This document shows positions 26,101-40,300 of a stretch of 64,000 nt of DNA, piece after piece. This DNA is from Chrysomallon squamiferum (Eukaryota > Mollusca > Gastropoda > Neomphalida > Peltospiridae). Numbering within the stretch: position 1 is the stretch's first letter; each line of letters begins with the position of its first letter. A model generated the notes under the pieces. It had not been told where the DNA came from and ran no database searches. It saw nothing but the letters and a program-made list of their open reading frames with translations. The stretch covers positions 11,982,976-12,046,975 of the forward strand of contig CM022665.1 in NCBI GenBank assembly GCA_012295275.1, given 5' to 3'. The translations under genes and the position numbers were made by a program.

Positions 26101-29100
26101 CTTCTTTTAACATATATTTGTAGAAAAAAATTATTGTCCATGTTTTTGGATTTTCAACAAGTAAATAAATAAATAAATAAATATTAATAATTAAAAAATA
26201 ATAGGTATAAATATAGCTTAATTGTATAGAAAGAAAATGACTAAATAACCCAACATATATATATATTTGTTTTCTTATTTTTTCATAATGATTTTTTATG
26301 TTTTTTGATACACTCTTTGAAAAAACCCAGTGTTTTACTTCTCACAAGCAGCATTTCAAAGACTTTAGTTTTCCTGGTGTGTATTCCATGATAAATTCCA
26401 GTCTGTAGTTTGACCATCAATGGAAATACTCTTATAAACATTCTTAAAAAGGCAATATTTTAACTGTTGATAACATTTGGCATTTCAGCACAACAGCTGC
26501 TTGTTATTTTTTTTTCACTTTGGCAATAGATAAAAGGTCATTTTGGTTTACAAATATTATATATATAAAAAAAAAAAAAAAAATTTTTAATTTGAGCAAC
26601 TATTTTTTTTTCTTTGTTAAATGATTTTTTTAGTTTAATGAAAGTACTGTTAATGGTGCATGTGCACATTATTTTGTTTACCATTGCATATTCCAAACTA
26701 CAAAATGTTCTAAAAAAATCATTTACAAAAGCTGACAAATAAAATTTTGTGCAAAATAATTATTTTATAATTAAATAGCATTTATTCTAAATATATTTTG
26801 AAGAAGTTGGTTAGATTCATATTGTTTTTAACATTTCCATCATATACTTCTAGGGAAGATCTTTATTTATTTATTTATTTTTTATCATTTTTTTTTTTTT
26901 TTTTTTTTTTCAGTCTCTGGAAAGCACACGACGTATGCTGCAGTTATGTGAAGAGGTAAGATTCATTTTTTGTTTCAAAATTTTTTGTTTAATTGGTTTT
27001 AATTATATTTTAATTAAAAAATGTATATATATTATATAAACAATTTTAGTTTAATTATTAATGGAAATTTTTTTATTTTTTATTTATTTTTTATTTTAAT
27101 GTATTATGAACATTTTTTTAAAATGTGAATGATTTTTGAAGGAAATAAAGAATTTTAATTTAGAAATACTTATTTGTTTAATACATTTATTATTATTATC
27201 ATTTCTTTTTCTTTTTTTTTTTTTTTTTTTAGTAAAATATTTGATTAATAAGTTTTTTGTTTGTTTGGGTTTTTTCTCCTTCTTTTTTAGTTTTTTTAAT
27301 CCAATATTTGGTCAAAGTTACATTTTTTAATACATGAATGTAAAATTTAAAGCAGTAGTTTCTTTATTTTCATTTTACCTTCTTACATTTCAAAATATAA
27401 TTTGTTTTTTATTTCATCTGAATTAATTTAAAATCAGAATACCAGGAGTTATTTTATTTTATTATTTGTATCATTATTTATTTATTTATTTATTTGTTCG
27501 TTTTTTTATTTATTTTTTTAAATATGGTGGAAGAATAGCTGCAACAATAAACAATTTTCATTTGTGTTTTTTTATAGTTTTAGAAAACTTTTCAAACAAA
27601 GGGACTTAGTAAACTGTAAAGTCATTTAATTATTTCACCTAACATGCAATAGTTTCAATAAGTATAAATCTTATGAAAACTCGTTTTATTTGTTGCATCT
27701 GCTCTGTTGTTCAGAGCAAGGAAGCGGGCATCAAGACACTTGTTATGCTCGATGAGCAAGGAGGTAAGATAGCTATCAGTGTGTCCAAGTGTTTAGTATG
27801 CCAGTCAGAACAGTTCAGAGAATGCAACCAATTTATGGTGTGTATGTAACTGATAGTTAATTATGTTTAACAGTAATGGTGATGAATCAGCTTGAGATCA
27901 ATTTCCCCTAGATAGAACCAATTAGCTTTTATTTTTTATTTTTTCAATGGTACTAGTTGGCAGAAGCTTTTGTCATTTTTTTATTTTTTATTTTTTTATT
28001 TATTTTACAAAACAGTCCTTCTCAGCTCTTGTGTTATTGAAAAAAAAAAAAAAAATTGAATGTTAGTTTCACAATCAGTTAAATTGGAATTCATGAATTA
28101 ATTTCAATCTTAAAGTAGATAAAAATAATGAAATAAAGTTTCTGCTTTGAAGGACTGTTTTTATCTTTTGCTGTTGTCATCACCTCATACCTGTTATTTT
28201 AGCTAAAATGAAAACCTGAAAAATAATGGAGATAACATTAATATTTTACTAAGTTCTCTGAGCAGTTTTGAATGTTACATATTGTGAAGTGGTCTGATAT
28301 AGTCTGTCTACAGATGTGTAAATATATAATATTTGGTTTTGCACATTTATAATGTTTGTTGCAACACAGTTATTTTTAAAGAAGAACTTGTAAAATTATT
28401 GAAATGAAATTTTTAAAACTGTTTTTGTTTTTCAGGAATTTGACATTTTATTTATAAAGCAGTGTAAAATACAAAAATAGTCATCAAAGCTGATCTTTTG
28501 CATCCACTTCTGGATCAAGTTACTGTTAAAGTCATGTCTTACAAATATTTGTTTATTAATTCCCAGAAAAAAAATCTGAGAAAATCTGTATAATTGCAAA
28601 ATTCTTTTAGTTTCATAAACCAGTTATGTTTTTCAGTGATGACAAGATAATTATTGTTATTTCAAATTTACAAAATGTAGATAATATTTGAATGCATGAA
28701 ATTGTACATTTCATTTATTTAAGAATGTTTTTAATGTTGTTGTTTTTTCTTTCTTTCTTGACACAAGTAATGTTTTTTCTGTGCACTGTATTTACACCAG
28801 TGAAGTTTGCTGCAACGATTTCAGATTTCATGAAAAAAACAGAAGAAAAAAACCCAGAAATAAAAGAATTAATGTTTATCATTAGAGACATTACATACTA
28901 AAATAGCACATTCCCACACATATATTATCTCAAACACATTAAATTAATGTAAAAACAAAGACTAATCCACAACAGCCAACATATTCCCAGAACATACCTT
29001 TTTTAATTTATTAATTTTGATTTTAAAAATTTTATACTTAAAAATAATAATTGTCAAAAGAAGAAAAAAAACAAAAATTATTTATAAGAAAAGATTTAAT

Positions 29101-29852
29101 TTTAATGTCATAAATGGATTAACCCTGAATGATGCATAGGTGTACAAGTCAACCAAGCATGTTTTATCTTGCAGGCATAAGAAAATAATTAATATTGTTT
29201 GTATACATTTTACAGTTGTGAAATTACCAATTACACTTGCAGCAAACTTGTTAAATTCCCTAAAAATGTGTAAAATCATAAGTTAGCTTTAGAACATAGA
29301 TGTTATTAATATATGTTACCCCAAACCCTTTTTGTCATTTACAGAAAGCTAGTATTCCAACTTCACTGGTAAACACGATAGATTTGCTGTTGTCACCGTG
29401 CTTTTAGTTTCTGTTTGTCTGTTGTAAATTTCAGAGCCAGGATGTGGGAATCAAAACTATAGTAATGCTGGATGCTCAAGGTGGTAGGTACTCCACAGAA
29501 GTTCTTATTAGCACATCTTCGTGCATTTAAAAGAAAAAAAAAAGAATTTGAAGTATTTAACACAAAATTCAGTATTACTAATTTTTAATCAAGTTGTTCT
29601 CCCCAATATAATCTGTTCATTCATCCAAATGAATACCATCATCACATTGCATTTAAATTCAGTTAAGTTCAAGTGTCAGCTCTGAGAGGTAAAAAATAAA
29701 ATAAAAAGAGAGATAAATTTTAATATTTAAATATTATTGTAGAATAAGAACTATAATTATAAATAATTTCATCTGCAAAAATTTTAATAATTAAATAATG
29801 CATGCATACAAATATGATTTATTACTTTTCATTATATTATTTATTTATAAGT

Positions 29853-29902
<50 letters not shown>

Positions 29903-32900
29903 TACATATATATTACTTATCTTTCTTAACAAAGGCAAAATGTTGGAGAAAGATAAAATATTTCTTATGCAGATTGTAAAATCACATTTTCAATTTGTTA
30001 TTTGGCATGGGATTTTAGTAGATGTTACAGATTCATAAAAATCTAAATATTCCATCATTAAGTACTTAGGGGAAAAAAATTGAAATGGATTTCTACAGCA
30101 GATAAAAACATTTTAATCTGTGGAAATGTTATATATATTTTTTTATACTTTACTTGTTTCTGATTTAAAGTACATTGTAAGGCAGTTGCTAGAAAAGTTC
30201 TGAGTCTGTTTTAAAAGAAATGCAGAAATTAATTGTGTAATCTTTAAAATGTGCATATATATGCACATGATGTTATGGTCTTGTGAATATGTTGCTAAGC
30301 TATGTATATAGTTTTTAAAAATTAATAAATAAAAATCTTATGGGAATATCTGTATGTATTGTAAATGTTTATGCTTTTTGTTTGCTTTTTTTCTAAAATT
30401 AAAAATGTGTATATCATTTCGATAAATTTAAAATCTTTTTAATAGGGGTGTGGGGAAATTCTTTCCTGTTCTTAATCTTTTGAGATCTTGTTAATTTTAA
30501 TGAAATAATAATAACAGTAGATAGTATCAGTCCATTATGTTCTAATAATTAATAATGATGATAAGAAGATAATGATGATGATGATGATGATAAAATGTAA
30601 AAGCTCAGTTTCTTGTAGAGAGTAATTAGTGAAAGGTTCAAACGGTCTGTCATTCTACTTCTTGGAAAAGGGACTTTTAAAATCTTGTTCATTTGCTGCT
30701 GAACCATGATTGTACATTAAAAAGGCTGTCATGATCATAGATAATATGGCAGATGCAAGCATTAGGACCAGGCATTCAAACAGATGCAGTCCATTGTCTT
30801 GTATCTGATCAATAAATTGTTTGTCTGAAAGATGCATCAAGGCACGAAGAACATGCTAGATTGCAGTTTTATAACAAAATTTAGACAAAATTTTGTTACA
30901 GTTAAAACATAAAATGTAAGATTAAGTTCCAGAATATTTTAGAAAATATTATAGTGATTCTCTGTGGACATGAATTGATCAAATTTATAGCACTAATGCC
31001 AAGTTAAGAAATCATGTTTTATTTGTTCTTCAAACTTCTGCATCCGTAGTAAATAATATATGGACTTTTTTTTTCTTTTTTTTTTTTTCCATATCAGTAC
31101 TGTTTATTGATTCTTTATAAACAGAAATCCAAATCCGAACCTAGCTAATGTTTAATCTAATATGATGTATAATACATATGATTTATCATTTCCAGCTTTT
31201 TTGTGGTTTGCTATCACTGGACATAGGTAATCTGAATTCAAAATTGGAAATAAGTTGCATGAAAAGAATACATTTCTTTTTGAGGTTTTAAAACTGAAAT
31301 GCTCTCTAGACATCACAATTACCTTTTTGTTTCTTCGGCACAAAATCTTTAAAAAGCACATATGGTATATCATAGTTAATGAAATAAGGCAATTATTGGG
31401 CTCAGACTGCTGCTGTATGTAATAATATTAAGCAGTGAGGATCTTTAGTCACAGGCCATGTAACAGAGACAATGAACTATTGATGTTAAACATGAAACAA
31501 AATTACTTTAAGTAATAAAGATGTTTCTAAGTTTATTAATTCATTCTGTTCATTAATGTTAATTTTATTATACTTTTTTAAGGCATTAGTACAGTCATGG
31601 GCAAACTGTGGCCTGCCTAATTTCACAAGGAAAATAACATTAATTCAAATTTTATAAAATGAGTCTATTTTGTATCTACTAATATACTAAAACACATATC
31701 ATTTTTTTATTATAACGATTCCTGAAGGAAATGAAAATGAAAAATTTCTTAGAATAAACTATGTAAAAACACAAAATTGCCTAAATTAGTACCTGCGGCC
31801 TGCCTGAGGATGAGCCATGATTCATGTGGCCTCCTTCTTGAAATAGGTTGCCCATGCCTGCTTTAATAGTTATTACTTAATACAGAGATAATTTAATAAC
31901 AAACACAGGGTTGTTACATTTGATTCTTGAGGTTTTTTCTGATGGGTGGATTAATTTTTTTTTGGTGATGATATCCATAATTAATATTATTTAAAGGTTT
32001 TAGGTCAGATTAGTGTTGGTTCAAAGACTAGACTATATGGCTATGGTGTAAATGGCTCCAGAACAGTCTTATCTGTTTGTCCCATTGAGTTATTTCTCAT
32101 CCAAGTCAAAGGCTATGTTATGTCCTTTCTGGATTGTTGGAAGGTGTATTAATAAATAAATTATGAATACACTGCTGTATTGCTGCTTGTTAAAAAAGTA
32201 TAGTTCATACATTTGTTGCCATTGGTTTTTTTCACTGTATGTGGTCTTAAAACTAATCACATCACAAGAATATCTGAGTACATCATTAAATACATAAAGT
32301 CTTTCTTCTTTCTGGATCAGATTTGTCGAATTCCACTGAACTTCAAATATTCAGTTGAATACAGTGTTACCTTTTTTTCTTTTCTTTTTATTTTATTATT
32401 ACTATTATTATTATTATTACCATTTTTTTGTAAGTCTAAGAACAAATGAAACAGTAGAAGTCATGAGCAAAGAAGCCATGGAACAATTAGCATATACGTT
32501 TATTCTGCAGCTAACCTTTCATGACTTTAGCTAAGACAGTAATCTTTGTCCTTTGTGGATATAAACACAAAAATAAGTTAACAAACCAACTAACCGATCA
32601 CACCAGTGTGTGTAGATAAGATGTCTAGAGTGTGCCTGTTTAACAGTCAGGCAATTACCGATATGATCTCTTTAGGGATAAGATGTCCACTAATTTCTTT
32701 GGTCCTCTGGAACACTCCTTACTGCAGAGTATTTCAGGATAATAAGATTACTGAATAAATAACTGCCCTAATTCAAATTATACTATTCAGAAAAGAAATG
32801 TGCATATTGCACTTTTGCTAAAAATCCATAAATATTGTTCTGTGTGGCTTTTCAACATTAAAGCATTAGAAATTTTCTGGCTAGTTTAAAATAGAAGTAA

Positions 32901-34250
32901 AAAAGGAATTAACGGCATCCTATACTTGTATTTGTTAAAATCTTTGTAAATACATTACATTACTGTGTGTGTATTATTATTTTTTTTTTTAATGTAAAAG
33001 ATATTTACACATTCAATCATAGTATTGAAAAATATTAGCAGCCCGATTTAGATGTCTTTTTTTGTTTTTTTTCAAATTATTTGAATCTTCATTATCTAAT
33101 CTTTGATTCTGTCATTTTATTTAAATATCTATGCTCAGTTCCTTGAAGAAATTGTGGCTTTATGAATGATTTCAGTTTCACTGTATCTTTTGTTTGATAA
33201 CGAAGCTTAGTTTTGTGGGCATAATTCTGAATTTACTCGATTGTTTCTATTATTGGACATTCAGTTGGCATTAGCTGATTTGAAGAAGACAGTTTATCAA
33301 TATGGATGAGTTTGTGTGGTTGGAAAACATAATGGTGCTGGCCTTGCTTATTAGCTGAACTTAATGATGAGACACTGGTACACGCTGAACATCAATACAT
33401 TATAACACATATTAACCAATAAGGTTCAGAGAAGCTAGATTTTTCCTTTCATAATTGTATGGCTGCTATAATAAATGTTCTTACTCATTTAGCTTTTATG
33501 CATATGGCATCACTTAAATCTCTATCCTGAATTAAAGATAAAAACATGATTAATATTACCACCATGACCATCATCAACAACACTACATTTATTCTCAGAA
33601 CAAAGATATCTTCATAATACATCAAGAAACACATATAATAAATTAACCTTTAAAGGTCTTTGTTTTATTTTGTCGGACAAAATAATAATTATTTTATAGT
33701 ACACTATTCATCATTTTTATACTGGTCCTTGAATGTGTACTTTAGCTTCATATTGATAACATATTTTTCTTTCCTTTTTTAAAAAAAATAACAAAACACA
33801 CTAACACATGCAATCTGCAAAGGCTTTCTGCTGTAGAATTTATGCCAGTTTTTATCATTATGTTCTTACATTAATGTCTCTTAATCATTGTCAGATATGA
33901 CCTTAATTTTCTTGGATAACTTTTACATAAAAACTAATATATAATATTGTTGATAATATAATAATAATAATAAAAACTATACTGTATTTTGCTTCATCCT
34001 ACACAATAAAAGCATAAGAAGACACTGGTTAGTTTGATTTAACAGTGAATACATTATGAGTGAAAATAAAAAATATATATATCATTTTTAAAATGAATAA
34101 ATTCTAATATTTTGTATAACCTAATGTATTTCCCATTTCAAACGCATTTTCCTGATACTTCCAAATTCTAAGGAGACCTTCCACCTTGAACAACAGTTTT
34201 ACTAACAAAGCCAATAAATGTAATTAGTTTTTTAAATTGCCTTATTACAG

Positions 34251-34304
<54 letters not shown>

Positions 34305-37300
34305 GTACTGAAAGATAAATATTCTAAGTTTCCAAGACATAATGTTTTAGTGTTTTTAGTTGTTAACTCTGTTTCTGATGTTTTTTCTGATTGTTCTAAA
34401 ATTTACAGGTATTTCTAATGACATGTTGTTTTTGCAGAACAACTTGATCGTGTGGAAGAAGGAATGGACCAGATTAACAAAGATATGAAAGATGCTGAGA
34501 AAAATCTGGAAGGAATGGAAAAATGCTGCGGACTTTGTGTACTTCCATGGAAAAAGTAAGCAGTTCTAAAATTATTTGGATAATAATAGTTCTAACGTAT
34601 TATTTCATTTTTAATACTGTGACATAAAAGATAAAATGATTTTTAAATTATATATCAAAAATGTTCAATCAAATAGAATTATCCCTGCATTGAAGCAGTT
34701 ATTTCAATTCACTGTTGGGCTAGGATTGTCTGGAAACTGACATTTCATTGTAATCAAAACGAAACAAAAAAAAAAGAAGAAGAAGAAAAAGAAAAAAGAA
34801 CAAACAGTTCTATTTACTCTGTAAAACAAAAACTGTCTAATATATCAAAGGAAATAATTGTTTATCATGGAGTAAATGACAGAGATGCATGCATGGTCAT
34901 TACTTCTGAATCTTCTCTCTCAAATATTTACAGTGTATGATTGATACCCTAATTGCAGACTCCACTTGTTTGTATTTTGTCTCTTTCTGTTCAAATTCTG
35001 TAGTGATTGAAGTTCTAAGTTTTAGCCTTTCACTGGTGATTATTTTCAGCAGTGGTGCAGAAATATTATTAGTGAGACATTTTTCAGAACTTCTGAGATC
35101 TTTTCCATTGAATCAGAAATGCAACACCTTGATCTGCAATCTTACAATCAATAGTAATTTACTGTAATTATTACAATTATCAGACAAAAGTATGTATTTG
35201 TCATAGTTACTATTTGTTGTCTTGCTTCACATGTCTATCAGCACATGAATGTAAATAATATTGTTCATGTTTAATTAAATTCGTTTAGATTAGATTGTAT
35301 AATTTCAAGGTTAAACTGTTTTATAAAATATGAGTTATTCTGGATATTTGACAAACACTATTCATGATTTCATCTTACTTCCTCATCACAACACTAAGCA
35401 AAAGGCTGTATCTTGAATAAATGTCAGCTGGTTCTTTAATCAGGTGCCAGTTAATCATGTAAACAGATTGAAATTGTCATTTCTTAAATGACATCACCAG
35501 TCCTTCTTTGACTTGCTTGACCATTATTCTCAACATGCATGGTGGCATGTGTCCATTAAGCACCCTTAAAAGTTATTTCTCTTATCTGATCGTGTTGAGT
35601 TCAGGAAGTTTTAAATGAGATTGAGTTGTTAGCTTGAAAGGAAAGATAATGGAAATAGCCTTCATCCATATGGAACACAAGTACACAGTGAAATAAAAAC
35701 CATTTCTTTGATGTAATGTGAATTTCTTTTTGAAACATTGAAAGACATTTCTGTTTTTGACAGATGAAATCATGTTAAATATTGTGTTATACAAAGAAAG
35801 TTAAAATGCTGCCATGTTAAATACAAATATGATTGGAAGTCTAACTTTAGAGCAGTTTTCTGATGGATATGTTAAAGTATTAATAAACATTTTTCAGGAT
35901 GGATGAATGTGAAACATAATAAATATGATGAATATAATATTAAATATATTTTTACATGTAAAAATGTTATATTTCAGTTAACTAATTTTTAATGTTTCTT
36001 CAGTTACTTCATTTTAAAACAAGTGAGGTATGTATTGTTACTCTGAAGTATAACTAAAATGTAAATAATATATTTTGTTCACTGACTAATAATTTTTTTA
36101 TTTCAGCTTAATATTAAGTATAATACTATTAGGAAGAGGAACTGGTGAATTTTTGTTATTTTAATGTTGTTTTTTTTCTTTATTAGAAAATTTATTGTTT
36201 TAGTATTATAAGGGAAATTGTTATAGTTAAAAGTTTTGCAGGAATTATTTTTATCTTACATTTCACTACATAACTTTTATTACTGTGCTCAGTATTAAAG
36301 ATATTTGCAATTTATCACTGAACAAATTACTTCAAATCAACTCGGTTAGTCTACGAAGTTGTTTGAATAAAATTGATCTAGACACTGAATACCTTATTAA
36401 TAAATTATAATGTAGATTCTGAGTTACAGAGCCCTCAAAAAACATTAATGCTTTGTTTCTGGTGTTTTAATCTGCAGAGGTAAAAATTTTGAAAAAGGTT
36501 CTGACTACAACAAGACATGGAAAGCCTCAGAAGATGGCGAAGTGAATGCTTATGGACCAAGGGTAATAGTTGCTGATGCAAATCAGGGTCCAGGAGGTGG
36601 ATATATTACCAGGTATTTTTATGTCATGCTCATCTTTGTTTTTCAGGGGTAAAAATTTTGAAAAAGGTTCAGACTATAATAAAACATGGAAAGCCTCAGA
36701 TGATGGTCAAGTTAACACTAATGGACCAAGAGTAGTTGTAGGGGAACAGCAAGGGTTTCAAGGTGGCTTCATCACAAGGTATTTCTCGAAGCTTGCCTTG
36801 TGGATTAGTTGTAACCAGGCACCTTCTTGTGAAAAAACAGGATACAATTGATGTCAGTTTTATTGTCTTCATTACAAACAAGATGAGAGCAAAGATGGTT
36901 GCCTGGTTTCAACAAGAATCCATGTTTTTCCTCTTTGCATCCTTTTTAAAAAATTTTGTATTAGTTGCAGGGTTCCCATCTGATAAATAATAACCAACAT
37001 TAAAAACTTCAAAAATTCTAACCAACAGCAACTTGTTAACAGGTTTGGCAGTTTTCATATATAAAATTCTTATGGGTACCCTTGCTCTTCTGCATCATTT
37101 TACTGCATTTTTGGAAGTTTGCACAAATATTCCATTTTAATATTATCACCACCAGTGCAGTGATTAATTTGTTAGAGAGGATATTTTTTCTAAGCATCCT
37201 GTTAAATGTGCTACAGATATAATTATACTGTTTGTTTGAGATTCCAATAAATAGTTACTTAATTTTTAATTTTTTATTTTTATTGTTATTTATTTATTTT

Positions 37301-40300
37301 ATTTTATTTTTTGTCTCAATAAATAAATAAATGAAAACAGAAAAAAACAAAGATTTATATTATTGTTCACTATTTCTTCAATTTCTAGTAAAATGCTTTT
37401 AATACAGTGTAAAATTAACTATTAGTGGATGCCTAGAGCAATATCCAGGCAGTTACTAACTTAATCACTTTTGCATCCTGTTAATTTGCCTAGCAAGCTA
37501 TAAAGCTGGTTTTGACTTAACACAAGTCACTAGTGCCATGATTTTGCATATTTGTAACTTCATTACTATGCCTGATTTTGAAATGATATTGTGTAGTTTC
37601 TAGGATACTTTTATTAAATTTAATTTTATTCTTATCTTTATGTGCCAATAGTGAAATTTGCATCTTGGACATTTGCATGATAAGTGATTTAACTTATTCA
37701 TTTGGCAGCGATGTCCATACATAAACCAAGATTTCAGATGAATAATTACTACATTCACCCTTTAAAACTTTGAGTTATAAAGCAAAATTACCTTTTTTCC
37801 TTGGCAATTCAGAATTAAAATCTCACTCACTCTATCACACTAACATCACTTTCCTTAATTTTGATAATTAACTGCATGTATTATCATGCATGTCATACAT
37901 TTTTAATATCAAAATAACACCTTCCACAAATTGTACACTGCCAAACAAATTCATCATCAAAATTACTGAACTTCAGATTCATTATCAGGGTTATTTATAT
38001 AAAGTTGATTATATTTCTAAATATTTATCACTGAAGTATTCCATTTTGAGTATAAATAATATACAATTTCCAACATTAGAATTCTAAATATTTTATTAAA
38101 ACAAATAATAATAAAAAGTTTTAAATTAAAAGTTTATATGAAGTGAAATTTTAATTAACATATTTACTAACATAACTATCTCAAACTACCTTGTTGATAA
38201 TAATGCATAATGTAAGAAAAAGAAACATGATTCAAATTTATGCAAATGTTTACACAAGAATACTTGCACACAGAAATATACTTAGACATGAACACAAAAT
38301 ATGGAGTTAATGATTTAAAAATGTGAGATAAAATAAAAATACATATTTTTAACAGTGTAAAATGACTTTCAGTTTTTGTAGTTTAGAGGATGCTATTTTG
38401 TTACAATAGTTTTATTCTACTTAGTATATTTTGCACATTTTTTTCATTTATTAGTTATAGTCTTTCTTACTTTACAATTTACCTCTTACTGCTGTATCTT
38501 ATTATACATATATATAATTTTTTTTTTAAATAGTTTAATAATTTACTTAAAAAACTTAATATATCACCTACATTTTTTAATGGCATTTTGTTAATTTGTT
38601 GGTTTCATTTAGTTTCTCAAATATATTTGGGTGAGCAGTTATTCAGTAAAATAATTGCAGTATTATTATTAAATCTGCATGGATTACTTTAATTGTATTT
38701 TGAAAAAACAATCATTTCATAGGAAAAAACAAAGTACCATTAGTAATAATATATAGATTATAAGCAACTGAACAATTTGCTTATATAAAGTGTATTTTAT
38801 ATTTGTCTTCTCATTTTTTTTTTTCTAATTATTGTTTTTATTTTACTTAAATAATAATTTTCTCATAAGCTCATAACCAGTAAATAAATAAATAAATAAA
38901 TAATACATACACTGTGGTGTAACAGCATCTTTTGAATATTTTAACATAGAATAAAGATTTATAATAGTAACTATATAGTTTGTATTTCTGCATATAAGAA
39001 TTATCTTGAATCTTCAGTTTAGTGTTTAGAACTTAAGATGTGTCTGGAATAACACTGTCTTTACAGTATTGGTTCTGTACAAATTTCTTTGTGAAATACT
39101 GAAAGCAAGTTTCCTGATACATTCTTTAAAAGCTATGCATAAAGTTGATTGATTTCTTTCTTATTTAAGAAGGTGCTTACCAAGTGCATTTTATTTAAAC
39201 CAAAATTATGCACCACAGCTTTACAAAAACCCAGACAAAAAATAACATTAGGAGTCTTTTCTAGCACTATTTGTCATGCAAGGTTATGTTTTCAGTAAAA
39301 GGTTAAGCATGAACAATTTTCAATATATGCTTAACATTAAATCAAATTTCTTGTTGATGCTGTAATTAAAGATAAGTATAAATGTACTTAAATCTTTGAG
39401 TTTGAACAAACATTTATGAACTTCACCGCTATTGTTGCAAATCTATAATTACAATTAGATAACCTTTTTTAAAAAAAACAAATAATTAAAATATATAAGA
39501 TGTATTCTTTTTTCTTTTTTTTCCGTATGAAATTTTGTTTTTTTTAAATATTTTGAATAATGACCAGTAATATTTATATCCACTGTAAAATCTACTGTGA
39601 CTAAAAATCCGTGACTGTTATATGCCAGTGATTTTCTCAGTGAAAGTAAATAAGTAAGAGAAAATAAATCAAAATAACCACTTACATCATTCTGTCATGT
39701 TCTGCTTTTGTTTCAACATTTCTTTTCATACAGTGTGGCTATAGACTTAGTAAATTATAGTCATAAATCTGTATTCCCAAATAAAATACTTTAAAGTACC
39801 AAAAATGTATTCATATTCTTATTACTGCATAATTTTAATTTACTCTTCTTTCTTTTTCTTTTTTCCTTTTTTTTGTTTTTTGTTTTGTTTTCATTCATTT
39901 AATAACTATAGTAATATGATTCTTAAGATTTATTACTTACTCTAAAAAATTGTATCTACAATAGAAACCAATCAAATTAACTGTTCAGGTTAAAACAGAC
40001 TGTTTTAATTCAATGAGTCTTTATAGTATTAAATATAAATATTTTTTCTTAAGTCATCATTTGAAAGGAAATCTATTTGCTTTCTGTAAAACATGTTACA
40101 AGTGAAATAGACCTATGTCTGTTACAACTGTTATACAGGGAACTGAGCAACATTTGTCTGTTGATAATACTAGCTTCACAGACATGAAATTAACTGTTAT
40201 TTGATGGATGCTGAATCAATATTTATACACACATGCATTCTGCCAACATTTCCATTTGTTGAGTTTATTTGCTTTAGCATTTATGGACCTGAACAGTGTG

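Larger units (their letters stand above)
20401..26913 (+). other. Intron between SNAP-25 exons 1B and 2
   Basis: About 6.5 kb without a supported exon. It contains the two copies of a 91-bp repeat (21425-21515, 26327-26417), a (TTTTTA)n tract (about 23648-23752), a CA repeat (25433-25459) and a long T tract directly before the exon 2 acceptor. Confidence 0.6.
29484..34437 (+). other. Intron between SNAP-25 exons 3b and 4
   Basis: About 5 kb. It contains a TA microsatellite (29855-29912), an unassigned minus-strand frame with one membrane-like segment (30655-30840), a 269-bp hAT-like MITE (31592-31860) and a long TG repeat (34252-34300). Confidence 0.6.

Noticed and set aside
30250-30267. 18-bp palindrome TGTGCATATATATGCACA
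   Set aside because: Built around a TA repeat in AT-rich DNA, so likely by chance.
34438-34555. A duplicate of the cysteine-cluster exon, as in vertebrate SNAP-25 5a/5b
   Set aside because: I read the flanking introns for a second KCC-x-LC-like exon and found none.
36570-36990. Frames overlapping exons 5a and 5b and the following intron
   Set aside because: These are extensions of exon 5b past its donor or shadows in other frames; the splice sites define the true ends.
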